Assembly: GCA_038277395.1 (NCBI GenBank)
Contig: CM076192.1
Coordinates: forward strand, 193,939,647 to 194,003,646
Direction of reading: 5' to 3'
Origin: Dryocosmus kuriphilus
Taxonomy: Eukaryota > Arthropoda > Insecta > Hymenoptera > Cynipidae
DNA: 64,000 nt
The notes below the pieces were generated by a model that was not told the origin of the DNA, did not search any database, and saw nothing but the letters and a program-made list of their open reading frames with translations. Positions 10,341 through 20,693 of this stretch are shown here, piece by piece. The translations under genes and the position numbers were made by a program. Positions within the stretch are counted from its first letter, which is position 1; the number at the start of each line of letters is the position of its first letter.

Positions 10341-11432
10341 GGGCCAGAGGAAGAGTGGAAAATCTGCGTCACCCGATCAGACCAGCCGCGGGTCCTGCAG
10401 GAGGTGCACGACGAACCAACGGCCGGACACCTAGGGGTGGAAAAAAAACACTAAGTCGCCTTTCCCGCTACTATTTCCGGCCCGGTATGCTCAGGATGGG
10501 TACTCGGCATGTGCGCGACTGTCCAAACCGCCAGAAGTTCAAGACCCAACAACAGAACCCGGCCGGCGAAATGCAGGCTACCAACGTCAACCAGCCATGG
10601 GAGATGGTCTCCGTGGACCTCGTAGGACCCCTACCTCGCTCCAACACGGGGAACAATTGGCTTCTAGTGATGCAGGACCGCTACACCAAATGGATAGAGA
10701 TATGCCCCCTGAGGAAAGCTACCGGACAAGCCGTAGCCATCACCATAAGGAACGAGATCTGTCTACGACACGGCTGCCCGAGGGTCATCGTTTCCGACAA
10801 CGGACGCCAGTTCACCAGCAAGGAGATCCACAAATTATTCACCAAATCGTACATAAAGCACCGCCTCACCCCACCGTAAACACCGCAATGTAACCCAGTG
10901 GAACAAGCAAATCGGGTAATCAAAACCATGATATCACAGAACATTGAAAAATCCCAAAAGGCATGCTCCACCTGACCGAACTACAGTTCGCATACAACAC
11001 GGCCACCAGCTCCGTAACCGGACACTCACCCGCCTATTTGAACTATGGACGTGAACTACGCCCGCCGGGCAGCCTAGCCCAAGAAGCAGCTCCAGCAAAC
11101 CACGAGAAACCAGCCCGACGCATAGCTAAACTCCACGCAGCACTGTAACTCGCCCGCCAACAAATAGCAGCGGGCTTTCAGAAACAACAGAAGCACTACA
11201 ACCTGCGACGAAGAAGATGGTTGCCTGCCATCGGGACCACCGTACTGAAAAAAACTCACCACTTATCCAAACAAACCGACGACTTCAACGCCAAGCTGGC
11301 GGCCAAGTATCAGGGCCCATATACCATCCACCGGAAGTATTCGGACACGATGTAGGACCTGAAGGACGGCAAGGGCAACGTGATACGCCGCATACACGTC
11401 AAGGACCTAAAACTCTACGAGGAGAGTGCCAC
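10341..11432 (+). pseudogene. pol: gypsy-A integrase, frameshifted
   Basis: Zinc-binding part: histidines in VHDEPTAGHLG and cysteines in CPNRQKFK. A run of eight A at 10441-10448 shifts the frame, so the two halves lie in different phases. The catalytic core has the first Asp in VSVDLVGPLP, the second in IVSDNGRQFTS and the Glu in NPVEQANRV, the last after a TAA at about 10877. The C-terminal chromatin/DNA-binding part (FNAKLAAKYQGPY, VIRRIHVKDLKLYEE) is split by further stops near 11146 and 11353. It would insert element DNA into the genome. Confidence 0.82.
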
Positions 11433-12375
11433 GGAAACACCAACGGCGGCAGTAGAACAAGCCGCGCACGGCAAGGCGACCAGCGAGACACGAGCGGGGA
11501 TAACCATGGCAACCACCGCACCACCGAGCGAGGAGAGAGCCACGGAAACGCCAATGGCGGCAGTAGAACAAGCCGCGCACGGCAAGGCGACCAGCGAGAC
11601 CCGAGCGGGGATAACCATGGCAACCACCGCACCACCAAGAGAGGGGACAGCCACAACGCTCGAGACCCGAGTAACGACGCCGCCGGGCAGTATAAGCCAG
11701 AACGAGATTACGAGCAGACGCGCCATGGATCTCGAACTCACACTGCTGCAAGCCTGCCTGGAAACGGAGGGTTTCCGGCGCTTCAGGGAGGTTGGACCCC
11801 TGTACCAGACCGAAGAAGAAGAAACAGTGACAGCTGGGGTGCCACGAAAACCGACGCGACCACAAAAGGTCTACCCGGGGAAAAGAAAGAGACCAAGGGG
11901 CTCCCCAAACAACCGCCCCCGCATCCGGAGCATGAAGATACTGCGACATCCGGTACACGTGGTGAGGGAAGTGAATGCGGTGTCCACTGAACTCGCACCA
12001 CCAACCCAACAGCGACGCAGTACCCTCATCCCGGCCAGACCACTTACCACGAAGGCACGAGGCAAGTCAACCGGGCCCAAACACCAGACACAGAAGCGAG
12101 CGTCAGCACCAACCGACCAAACACCACAAGCAGCGGCTCGGACCAACCAGACGCCGCTAGCCGAAATCAAGCAGGCAACTCCAGTCACCGACCCCGTCCC
12201 GACGTGTCAGGAACTGAGCAACCAGAACCAGCCGTACCCGAGCGTGGTTCTCCCGTGCGGGGGCACTGTGCAAGTGCCCTATGGCCGGAAGCGACATCGA
12301 GCAAACGTCAACGGAAGGAGGTACACGTTACGCTTCAGGAGGGATGGGACGTGGAGGATCTCTGCACCGGAATAA
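11380..12375 (+). CDS. gypsy-A pol C-terminal extension, 331-codon open frame
   Basis: This frame begins inside the integrase end (RRIHVKDLKLYEE) and stays open to 12373-12375. It is Ala/Thr/Pro/Arg-rich. A 40-residue block (TAAVEQAAHGKATSETRAG...) occurs twice in tandem, DNA period about 120 bp from 11429. The last 60 residues (VVLPCGGTVQVPYGRKRHR, ANVNGRRYTLRFRRDGTWR) look like a compact domain found at the end of some insect gypsy polyproteins, but I cannot name it. It probably was the end of Pol rather than a separate gene. It is the only long undamaged frame in the element. Confidence 0.6.
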   Translation: MIRRIHVKDLKLYEESATETPTAAVEQAAHGKATSETRAGITMATTAPPSEERATETPMAAVEQAAHGKATSETRAGITMATTAPPREGTATTLETRVTTPPGSISQNEITSRRAMDLELTLLQACLETEGFRRFREVGPLYQTEEEETVTAGVPRKPTRPQKVYPGKRKRPRGSPNNRPRIRSMKILRHPVHVVREVNAVSTELAPPTQQRRSTLIPARPLTTKARGKSTGPKHQTQKRASAPTDQTPQAAARTNQTPLAEIKQATPVTDPVPTCQELSNQNQPYPSVVLPCGGTVQVPYGRKRHRANVNGRRYTLRFRRDGTWRISAPE

Positions 12376-12437
12376 CCGTAAGTAGGTCAAAATTTACAAC
12401 GCCACCTGTTTCACTAAAAATGTAAAGTTTCGCCCTC

Positions 12438-12455
12438 CAAAAGGAGGGGGTAAAT
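12438..12455 (+). promoter_or_regulatory. Polypurine tract of gypsy-A
   Basis: aaaaggagggggtaaat lies immediately before the 3' LTR (12456), the place where plus-strand DNA synthesis is primed. Together with the primer-binding site it confirms element polarity. Confidence 0.75.
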
Positions 12456-14181
12456 TGACGCGATATCCGCACACCGCTATAACACCATCAGCCGGCCCTG
12501 AGGTGCACTCACCATCCCTTCCCCACCAAGCAACCAGTGCGCCGACGCGCGCCACCAATCGTATCGTTATAAGGACGAACGAGACGTGGCTCGTGGCACT
12601 TCACTCGGTGCGCCCAGTCGAGTCAACTCGACTGGTCTCAACGAGAAGAAGCTGCACTGGTTCCTCTGTGGACGGGCACCCCGTGGCAGAGTTACCAGAC
12701 GACGACGACGACGGACGTGACCGACGACGACCTGGCTCCCATCCTTACCCTACCTTCCTTCCTCCAGATACAGACGTATGTGCCGATGGATGCGTTAACA
12801 CCATGATTGGCCCATGCGACACGGAAGCCGTGGTCCAGGAACACCCTGGCCACCCTTCCGGTCGGTACCCTCACCTGTCCTCCTCCAGATACCGACGTAT
12901 GTGCCGATGGATGCGTTACCACCATGTTCGGCCCATGCGACTCGGAAGCCGTGGTCCAGGAACACCCTGGTCACCCCTCCGGTCGGTACCCTCACCTGTC
13001 CTCCTACAGATACCGACGTATGTGCCGATGGATGCGTTACCACCATGATCAGCCCATGCGACACGGAAGCCGTGGTCCGGGAACACCCTGACCACCCTTC
13101 CGGTCGGTACCCTCACCTGTCCTTCTCTAGATACCGACGTATGTGCCGATGGATGCGTTACCACCATGAGCGGCCCATGCGACACGGAAGCCGTGGGTCC
13201 AGGAACACCCTGGCCACCCTTCCGGTCGGTACCCTCACCTGTCCTCCTCCAGATACCGACGTATGTGCCGATGGATGCGTTACCACCATGATCGGCCCAT
13301 GCGACACGGAAGCCGTGGTCCAGGAACACCCTGGCCAACCTTCCGGTCGGTACCCTCACCTGTCCTCCAGATACCGACGTATGTGCCGATGGATGCGTTA
13401 CCACCATGATCGGCCCACGCGACACGGAAGCCGTGGTTCAGGAACACCCTGGCCACCCTTCCGGTCGGCACCCGCACCTATCCTCCTCCAGACACCGACG
13501 TATGTGCTGATGGATGCGTCACCACCATGATCGGCCCATGCGACACGGAAGCCGTGGTCCAGGAACACCCTGGCCACCCGTCCGTTCGGTACCCTTACCA
13601 AGACCAAGGCCAGCGACTCCGGAGACCCACCTGACGCACGAACGGGTCGCACATCGTAAAACCCGCGAACGCCGCCCCGACCACCCGACCGTACCGCGGG
13701 GAGGGGCGTTCGAAACAACCGGCGGCCCGATTTCGACCCCCCCCACCGAGGGGGACACTACCTTCACCACACCATCTTGTACACTTGTTACAGGAACACT
13801 CGGGTGGCGACCCCAACACGCACCGCCGAGCGACGGACCAAGCGTTAACGCCTCCACGACGAGCGGGCCCAGCCCGCTCAGTTTGCGCGCGCCGACTGCC
13901 GGCATCACACTCTAGTATTGTATCCATTCGCACACACAAACACATACACGCAAGCATTGTACATCGACCACACGCACTCTCCCGATTTCACTCACACTTG
14001 CACACGCACCAACACATTTAGAGGTGTACGTTATAGGCAGAATATAGTTTATTGTTTATTTGCTAAACCTCCGTAGTTTTCACTGCCTTTACCCTTGTCC
14101 CCGCATCCTACCCTGGCTAGGCTGAGATATCCGGTAGGAGAACTTAGGAAATCCTAGGGTGGGTAAATTAGCAGCGTTATA
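12456..14181 (+). repeat. gypsy-A 3' LTR
   Basis: Matches 5743-7702 along its length. It contains seven rather than nine 121-bp units (about 12767-13600) and small indels in some units. The end is placed at gcagcgttata by comparison with gcagcgttaca in the 5' LTR. The flanking bases (aattgat) do not match those before the 5' LTR (aatctc). Confidence 0.83.
12767..13600. repeat. 121-bp minisatellite inside the 3' LTR (about 7 units)
   Basis: Same unit as in the 5' LTR, with some units of 117-122 bp. The frames read across it on both strands are artefacts. Confidence 0.88.
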
Positions 14182-14850
14182 AATTGATAAAAGGTTATTC
14201 AAAAACCAAAAGTTTAATTTTCCCGACAAACTGTGCAAGATACGAAAGAAATGATAATAAAAAAATTTTTTTACTTCGAAATGTCTACAAAATTGATCTC
14301 TGCAATTTATGCTGTAAAGTCGCATAGTTTTTGAGTTATTCGTGAAATATATGTTATTAAATATAAAGACATCCACCTTTCAGCGAAACTGTGCTAGATA
14401 TGAGAAAATATTAAGCAGAACTGTTCACCTTGGAAAGAGCTAGAAAATTTATTTATAAGACTCATCGTTTTACTTTTAAGAATCGAAATCCTCTATTGTA
14501 AAAATTCGGAAAATCACTAAAAATCTTTAGCTATCTACAATGTGTTTTAAAAGAATGTAATTATCGGGCGCGAGGCGCGAGTTCCATGATGGGAATGTAT
14601 TCCTTAAGGGCAATAGGGCCTTAAGTAAAATGATTTCTTTTGTGATTCTTAATTTAAAGGTTTGTACGATCCATTAACACCGAGCGTGTAGCGCGAGGTG
14701 AATGACCTATTGAGTGCGAAGCGCGAGTGCCGCAAATAATGTATTGAGCGCGAAGGGCGAGCGTCAACAGACGCGCGCCCCAGGCGCCCTCATACTTCGC
14801 GCGAAACGCGAGATGAGAATGTGCCCGCGAAGCCGGCAGATTTTTTTTAT
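14182..14850 (+). repeat. Dispersed repeat with GCGC-rich core, copy A
   Basis: Matches the reverse complement of about 43540-44140. The left part is AT-rich (tgagttattcgtgaaa, actcatcgttttacttttaa); the right part (14560-14845) carries several gagcgcgaagcgcgag-type blocks, then ends in a T run (gcagattttttt). No coding frame is shared by the copies. The gypsy-A element is inserted in its left part. Confidence 0.7.
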
Positions 14851-14965
14851 GGTGGATGGGGGAGGGGAAATCTTGCATAAGACACCCCAGTTCGGTTAAT
14901 GCCGGATGCTTACAGACTAAGACCTCTCCCCCTGGTGCTCAGACTAAATCCATTGTTCCTCCTCA

Positions 14966-15244
14966 TTATTTGTCTGCTATTAACGGACCATCCCAGACCT
15001 CTTGATAAATGTTTTCATTGAAATGATCCCCAAGGAATTGTTTCCGAAGCCCGACTAGTACCGGATGTTGGTATAAGGCATGTAGGGACGCCTCCTCATC
15101 TCCACCGCACTTTCTGCACTCTACCGTCGGACTGAGTCCCATCTTATGTACGCGATAGTGCATATTGTTATACCCTGTTATCATGTGTACCGTAGTCCTA
15201 GTATCTTCCTTGGGTAACTTCAGAATTTTTGTGGACCTGTCCAT
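14966..15244 (-). pseudogene. Non-LTR ORF2 C-terminal domain
   Basis: A 92-residue frame with TVHMITGYNNMHYRVHKMGL and CRKCGGDEEASLHALYQHP. This resembles the cysteine/histidine region at the end of non-LTR ORF2 proteins, where the usual pattern is HL.RMGL..., C.xC, E..xH, C. The last cysteine appears replaced by a histidine. It lies 3' of the RNase H of the same element. Confidence 0.65.
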
Positions 15245-15359
15245 CCTCTACTCATAACCCAGGATGGCCTTGGCCTATCCACATCCCTTCGTCTGGTCCT
15301 AGTGTTTCCGTTGTGTGTTTCGGATCCAGCTTTTAATGGCCAACCTCATGCAACGCAAC

Positions 15360-15720
15360 GCCAGTCCCAGTACCGTTTCCAGGCCAACGTACCTTTTTGC
15401 TGCGCCATTCTTTGCCAACTGGTCCACCTTCTCATTTCAGTTGATCCCTTTGTTACCAGGGACCCACATCAGTGTTACTTTGTTTTTCTCTACTAGTTTA
15501 TTTAATGCGCTTTTGCATTCTCAAGCCAGTTCTGAAGTTATATCTGGTTCCGCACATAGTGTAAAGCTAGGACCTCCGCCTGATAGACGGTGGCATGCTA
15601 TGCAAGTGGGATTTCTATCCCTTTTCTTCTAGCGCTGTCATATACTCCTGCTCCTGCATCCCTCTCCATCTTGGATCCGTCTGTATATTAGATTTTCCGC
15701 TGGACGAGTGGGTTACCCTC
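15360..15720 (-). pseudogene. Non-LTR RNase H domain, interrupted
   Basis: On the minus strand TDGS is encoded at 15673-15684, followed by GAGVY. Further on (about 15375-15485) come VTLMWVPGNKGIN, a stop, and NEKVDQLAKNGAAK. These match the first Asp block and the final Asn/Asp block of RNase H. The frame between them is broken. RNase H would remove the RNA strand after reverse transcription. Confidence 0.7.
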
Positions 15721-15796
15721 CACCTGCCATTCGTCCCTACTTGGAATAAGGACTCGAAAGGCTTTAGTGAAATTGAAGAGTATTGTTTTTTTATTA

Positions 15797-17056
15797 TCAT
15801 ATCTCATTCCTAAGAATGGTATTGCGCTGATAACCTCTGGAAACCTTGTATGTCTTGTCCCCCGAGTCCACCTCTTTGCACTGAATGGGCGGCTCAGCAG
15901 TTATCGCAATGTGCAGTGGTTCCTCGCAGAGCAAGTAGGACAGCGCCGCTCTAGGCGTCGTCCTCATTTTCCCCCTTATTCCTCTGAATGCTAGCGTTTG
16001 TAATCGTTGCAGTCTTTCCTGCATCGCTTTGAGCTCCACTCGTGGCCACCAAACCACCGCTGCGTATAAAAGTCTCGGCTTAAGGACCATGTTGTATAGC
16101 CAGGATTTCATTTTAGGAGCCAAAACCCACGTCAGTCCAAAGACTCTTCTGCACGCTTAAAAGGTCGTAATCAATTTCCTACATTGCGCTTCCAGATACT
16201 TCGCCCAGTTCATTCTACTATCCAGGATGACTCGCAGATGCTTAACCGAGCACCTTTTATTTTCTCGTAAATATTACCAAACTGGTCTTCTCCGGATTAA
16301 CCGAGAGCTCTGGGCTATCGCACCATAGCTCTACGATTTGCAGCGCCGTACTTGTAGGCCCCATCAGTATATCTAGGTGAGATCCCCTGACTAGGATCAC
16401 AAAGTCATCCGCGTAGGCTAGGGTGTAATACGATTTTTCATCCAACCATCGTAAGAGATTGTTAACAACAATGCACCACAGGAGAGGTGACAACAAACCC
16501 CCCTGTGGGCATCCACGTGGTGCCACCCCACCTAACCGGCAATTACCTCATCTGGTTTCGAGATGCACTTCGTGCAGCATACTCGTTATCCAGTATACTA
16601 GCTGGCTTGGCGCGCCGCACATTCTGGCCTTCCGACAATTGACTTCTGGGGTTTAATGCTCAAGGCATCCTCTATATCCAGGAAAGAGCCCACCGCATAT
16701 CCTTCTTGTTCGAGCTGTTGCTCCACTTCTGTCATAGCAGCGTGAAGCGCTGTTTCTACCGAACTGCCCGCCTGAAAAGCGTGCTGCCCTTTAGGCAACG
16801 GGAATGTTCGCAGCATCTCATCCCTGATGTGTCTCTCGACCAACTGCTCTACAGTCTTCAGGATGAAGGACGTCAAGCTAAATGATCCAAAATCTTTCGC
16901 AGCTGTGTAGTCCTCAATAACCGGTTTGGGCAGAAAGACTACCCTGTCGTTCTTCCATGCCGACGGCACGTATTTCAGGGCTATACTGGCCCTGAACAGT
17001 TTTGTCAACTGGGCGATGGGGCAATCCATGTCCCTTTGTAGCAGCACTGGAAACAC
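15797..17056 (-). pseudogene. Non-LTR reverse transcriptase, fragmented
   Basis: The N-terminal part (17056-16598) reads VPSAWKNDRVVFLPKP, then FSLTSFILKTVEQLVERHIR and KGQHAFQAGSSVETALHA. The middle (16526-16257) has APRGCPQGGLLSPLLWCIVVN and the catalytic YADD at 16404-16415, followed by SVNPEKTSLVIFTRK. The thumb (16123-15797) has MKSWLYNMVLKPRLLYAAVVW and RTTPRAALSYLL. Frames change between pieces and a stretch near 16530-16600 is damaged. It would copy RNA primed on nicked chromosomal DNA. Confidence 0.85.
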
Positions 17057-17586
17057 CCCATCTGCCCCTGTGACATAAAGGGGCAGAAGGATTTAACGGC
17101 CCATTCTACCTTCCTACTATCAACGACCTTTGCTGCGAATTGCCAGTCGGCCCTCCCTCCTTAGGCCCACGCACTCCTCTTGTTGGTCGTTTTGTTGTCC
17201 CCGAAAGCCTGGAAAGTGTATTTCTATCAGGCAATGCAGACGTGTTTCTTCATCCTCTGCAAGCTCGTCATTTTCAAGCCTTATAAGTCCAAGGCGAGCT
17301 TCCGGGCCCTTCGTCAGGATTCTGTGAAGATTCGGTGTGCCCGAGATATCTTTCGTGTGTTCACAGAAGGCAGTCCAGGCATCTTGTTTTTATCTCCTTC
17401 TTTTCTCCTTATAGTCAGTCTGGGCCATTTTATATTTTTCCCAGTCTGACGGAAGTTTAGTTTTGTATGCCTTATTACACAATGCACTAGTCCTCTTCCT
17501 GTGCCTCTATAGGTGGTTGTTCCAATACTCGGCCTCATTCCTAGATTTTATTCTGCTCATAGGGCAGTTAGTCTCATAAGGTTTTA

Positions 17587-18203
17587 TCAAAGCTCTCTGC
17601 AAAGACCCGCAGCATGCTCTAATTCGTCTATGCTTCCATACATCGTAGGAAACTCCACGAGCCTGCCTTTGAGTTCCTCTTTATAAAAGTCACAAAGTGT
17701 GTTCCTATGATTTCTGATCTTCGAAACCACCGGTTTTCTTAGGGCCAACTGAAGCAAGATGCATTTGTGGTCTGAGAGAGACTCCTCATCGGAGACTCTC
17801 CATCCCACTACCTGAACCTCAGTTTTCCCGAGCATAGAGTCAAGTCGAGAACATCACTCCTGTTTCTGTTCTGGAATGTAGAGACATTACCTCTATTTAG
17901 TATCTCCAGCTCAGTCCCAGCTAAGAATTCTATAAGATCTCTTCCTCTATTATTGATGTTCGTGCTCGCCCAGACCACATGGTAAGCGTTCGCATCGCAC
18001 CCCAACTATTGAGGGATTTCATTCTCCTGGCAGTGCCGTATAAGTACCCCCACCTTTAAAGGAGTTGGAGCCCCCACCGCATCGCCCTGAAAGTACACTG
18101 AGGCAACATACATCTCTATCCTTTCTCCAAGCATGCACTTAAGCCTTTCTTTGATAAAGACAAAGTCTCTGGAGCAGTGTTTAGGCACCAATGTCATATC
18201 CAT
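17587..18203 (-). pseudogene. Non-LTR apurinic-type endonuclease, fragmented
   Basis: Three overlapping pieces: 18203-18006 (HCSRDFVFIKERLKCML, then VASVYFQGDA), 18005-17808 (GCDANAYHVVWAS, then GRDLIEFLAG and LNRGN..TFQ) and 17835-17587. The last carries the conserved SDH at 17767-17775. The D-N and SDH motifs are typical catalytic residues of the exonuclease-endonuclease-phosphatase fold, which nicks the target DNA. A stop at 18006 and a frameshift near 17820 break it. Confidence 0.8.
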
Positions 18204-18375
18204 ACCCTTAACGACTATGCAAGCCCTTGGCTCTTCTTCGCTTGGCCACTTATATAAAGCACAAGAGCGTCCTAGGCCACAAATCCTTTCCCTGTATAAG
18301 CAAGGTTCTTGAATTAGGGCTATCCCTGCCTACAATACTGCCATGGGCCTGGCTAAGATTGCCGAGGCGCTTTTG

Positions 18376-19105
18376 CTAAGGTGCAAGTTCATTTGAAACA
18401 TGGAGATCCCCGACCTGGCCATTAATCGACTGAGCCGGAGTATCTCCAGGTGCTTTTGGTCTCTCCTCAGGGCCCTGACTGTTCACCCGAAAGGATACTC
18501 TTTCAGCTCCTAGATAGGGACGAAAGTCCAGAGCCGTGAGGGCCCTAATGGCGCTTTCGGGGAAACTGAGTGTCAACAACCAGCCCGTTCCAGCTGGCCT
18601 ATTTCCCTTTATATCAGGGTATATTCTCCAGGAATGTGTTCTAATTGTAGGGCTTTGAAAAGTCAGACGCCCCAGAACGACCGTAGGATCCTCGGTGTAC
18701 CAAGAATCAGCACGGTCTCCCTTCGGTACCTCTGTAGGCACTCAAATTCCTTGACCTCCAGATTCAGTCCTTCTCTGATCCTGTATGTTGGAGCCCTCTC
18801 TTCTATTTACTCCCCGAACAGATCTCAGCGGCCTGTACCACGGTGGCCCCCACCCTGAGGAACATATCCTCGAATCTGGGGAAGTGTCCCTCAAGAGGTA
18901 GCATGTCAATCTCTTTCGAGATTTCATCTGCGCAAAGGAAAGTTCCTGCTTCCACATGGCCTTTGGTCTTTTCGACTCCCTGTTCAGCGGAGTGTCCTTT
19001 CGAGCCCTTTTTCTTCTTTCGCATATTCAGAGCAGGAGGAGTTGCTCCAGCTGGAATTTTCCTATTAACGACCCCTTGTGGGGGTCCTGGCTACTCTCTG
19101 CCAGC
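18376..19105 (-). pseudogene. Non-LTR ORF1 fragments
   Basis: 19024-18803 gives a lysine-rich start and CADEISKEIDMLPLEGHFPR, followed after a frameshift by 18741-18376 (LTFQSPTIRTHSWRIYPDI, GTGWLLTLSFPESAIRAL, YLGAERVSFRV). This resembles an RNA-binding-like C-terminal domain seen in ORF1 of some insect non-LTR elements (DUF4780-like). No CCHC knuckle is visible. The upstream sequence to about 19760 looks like leader. Confidence 0.5.
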
Positions 19106-19794
19106 TGCTTTTCAAGGCGATATTTCTGCCTTTGTGCCCCAGAGCGCATTTACCTCTTAAAAGACAGCTCGGTCTTTTTATTTTTAACAATTGAGATACT
19201 GCTATCTACAACTGTTTAGTTCTTCATCGCTGAAGGGCCATCCACATTAGGGCAGTCCGCCATTCACGATGAGTTAGATGAAAATCCCCCAGGGAGATCT
19301 TCATTTATCTTGTTTCTTTTGTTATATACAGACATTTCTTGTCCCACGAGTAGCTAGGGATCATTTCACTCCCTTCAGAGCCCCGGATGCAGGGAGAAGG
19401 TCCAAATACGAAGGGAATCGGCCCGGTGTCCCTGAGTCTCCGTTGAAGACACCTCCTTTAGATCCCGCCATGTCTGCCTCAATAGAGGGGGGCATGACGA
19501 TATGTTCAAGGGTTTGGTAAACCTGGTGCCATCCAGCATTCAATACGGAGATCCCATCTTAGCCTGGGGTGTGGGGACTCGCGCCACCAATATTCAAGGG
19601 CGTTCGGCCATTCCTCCTAGAAGGAATACTTCTTTGTCGAGATCCATCGGATGAGAGACCCCCAGCGCCCCAGAGTCACCCCATCTCGGGATACGGCTCT
19701 TCTGATTCGCCTGCACCACATCTCCCGTTCGAAAAGACCCCTAATCTCCCCCACCAACTACAAAGTGATGTGATCCCTAGGTAGAGTATGTGCC
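19106..19794 (-). other. 5' leader of the non-LTR element and junction
   Basis: No supported gene. Short frames (19278-19520 plus, 19361-19543 minus) show no family features. The right end at about 19760-19795 borders the resumption of the 75-bp minisatellite. Confidence 0.4.
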
Positions 19795-20525
19795 AAGTTA
19801 CAGAGGTAAATTCTCGTCCCACGAAAAACACATGAAAGTTGTAGGGGTATGAATAAAAGTATTTCTGTTTCCAGTCACATTGGTCTCTTTCCGCACCACC
19901 ACAAAAGATCGGGAAAGCGCAATGGTGTGACTGAATGCGTTTTTTTATCAATCACAAAGCTACACTCCCGCCCCCCGGAAAACACTGGAAAGGATAGTTG
20001 CATGACAGAATGTATTTTGATGACCACTACGAGTGTGCCCCGCAAAACATTGGAAAGGGGTTCGGTTGTGACTGGAAGCACTTCTGAGGCCAGGCATGGG
20101 TCGGCCAACACAAACATTGTAAATTGTTAGTGGTGTGACTGAAAGTATTTTTGTGTCCGGTCACAGAGATGCCCCTCTCCTCCAGAAAAAAACACTTGAA
20201 AGTGGTAAGTGTGAGACTTAAATTATTTTTGTGCCAGTCAAAGAGGTGCCTTCTCGAACAACTTAAATCATTGGAAAGGGGTAGTAGTGTGACTGAATTC
20301 ACATTTGTGACAGTAAATGGGAAAGGGGTAAGTGTTTGATTGAAAGTATTCTGGTGGGCAGTTACAGTGGTGTCTACCCGCCACAGCAAAACATGGGAAA
20401 GGGTTATGCATATTACCGAAACTATTTTTGTGTCCAATCGCTTTGTGCCTCCCCGAAAAACACTGCGAATGTGCAGGGGTGTGAATGCAAATCTGACCGT
20501 GACCTGTTGCAGGGGTGCATATCCA
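19795..20525. repeat. ~75-bp minisatellite, array 1b (about 10 units)
   Basis: Continuation of array 1a from 4905-5112. Units contain tgtgactgaatgtatttttg- and cactggaaagg-type halves. It ends with a gggtgcatatccacccca segment that also ends arrays 2 and 3. Confidence 0.75.
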
Positions 20526-20693
20526 CCCCAATTACTAACATATATTCAACCTCAATGCTTTCGAAATTTTTCGGTCGTAGAGCAATGTGCTGAACATAAT
20601 ATATGTATTTTTCGAAGGACCACGACTTTCTTCTGAGCATTTTTTGTCAATTAATTTATTTACTGAAATAAGCGCAAAAAACGCAATGAAAAA
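20526..20693. repeat. Unit boundary segment
   Basis: catatattcaac, cgaaatttttcggtcgta and gaaataagcgcaaaa segments recur at 24180-24345 and 27700-27875. On the minus strand AATAAA lies at about 20655, downstream of the exon stop at 20694. Confidence 0.65.

Larger units (their letters stand above)
5743..14181 (+). mobile_element. Ty3/gypsy LTR retrotransposon, defective (gypsy-A)
   Basis: An 8.4-kb element with two LTRs, primer-binding site, gag, reverse transcriptase, RNase H, integrase, a long C-terminal extension and a purine-rich tract before the 3' LTR. The coding part is broken by at least five stops and one frameshift, and the protease is missing. The LTRs are still very similar to each other, so insertion looks fairly recent although the proteins are dead; it may have moved using proteins from another copy. 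I could not see a clear target-site duplication. It sits within a GCGC-rich dispersed repeat. Confidence 0.9.
14851..19760 (-). mobile_element. Degraded non-LTR retrotransposon with RNase H (I/LOA-like)
   Basis: In minus-strand order from about 19.7 kb down: 5' leader, ORF1 fragments, an endonuclease, reverse transcriptase, thumb region, RNase H, and a terminal zinc-knuckle-like domain. All are in changing frames with many stops. An RNase H after the reverse transcriptase points to the I/LOA/Outcast part of non-LTR diversity; the exact clade is uncertain. It lies inside the insertion that splits the 75-bp minisatellite. Confidence 0.8.

Noticed and set aside
11399..12188. Minus-strand frames opposite the gypsy pol extension
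   Set aside because: They mirror the low-stop composition of the plus-strand frame and carry no recognisable domain.
5736..14190. Target-site duplication of the gypsy element
   Set aside because: The bases before 5743 (aatctc) and after 14181 (aattga) do not match, so none is claimed.
15302..15632. Plus-strand frames at 15.3-15.6 and 18.6-19.2 kb
   Set aside because: They lie opposite the RNase H and ORF1 of the minus-strand non-LTR element, whose motifs are clear.
19800..20540. C2H2 zinc-finger gene in the 75-bp arrays
   Set aside because: The pitch is about 75 bp rather than 84, frames do not stay open and no C-x2-C ... H-x3-H pattern is present on either strand.
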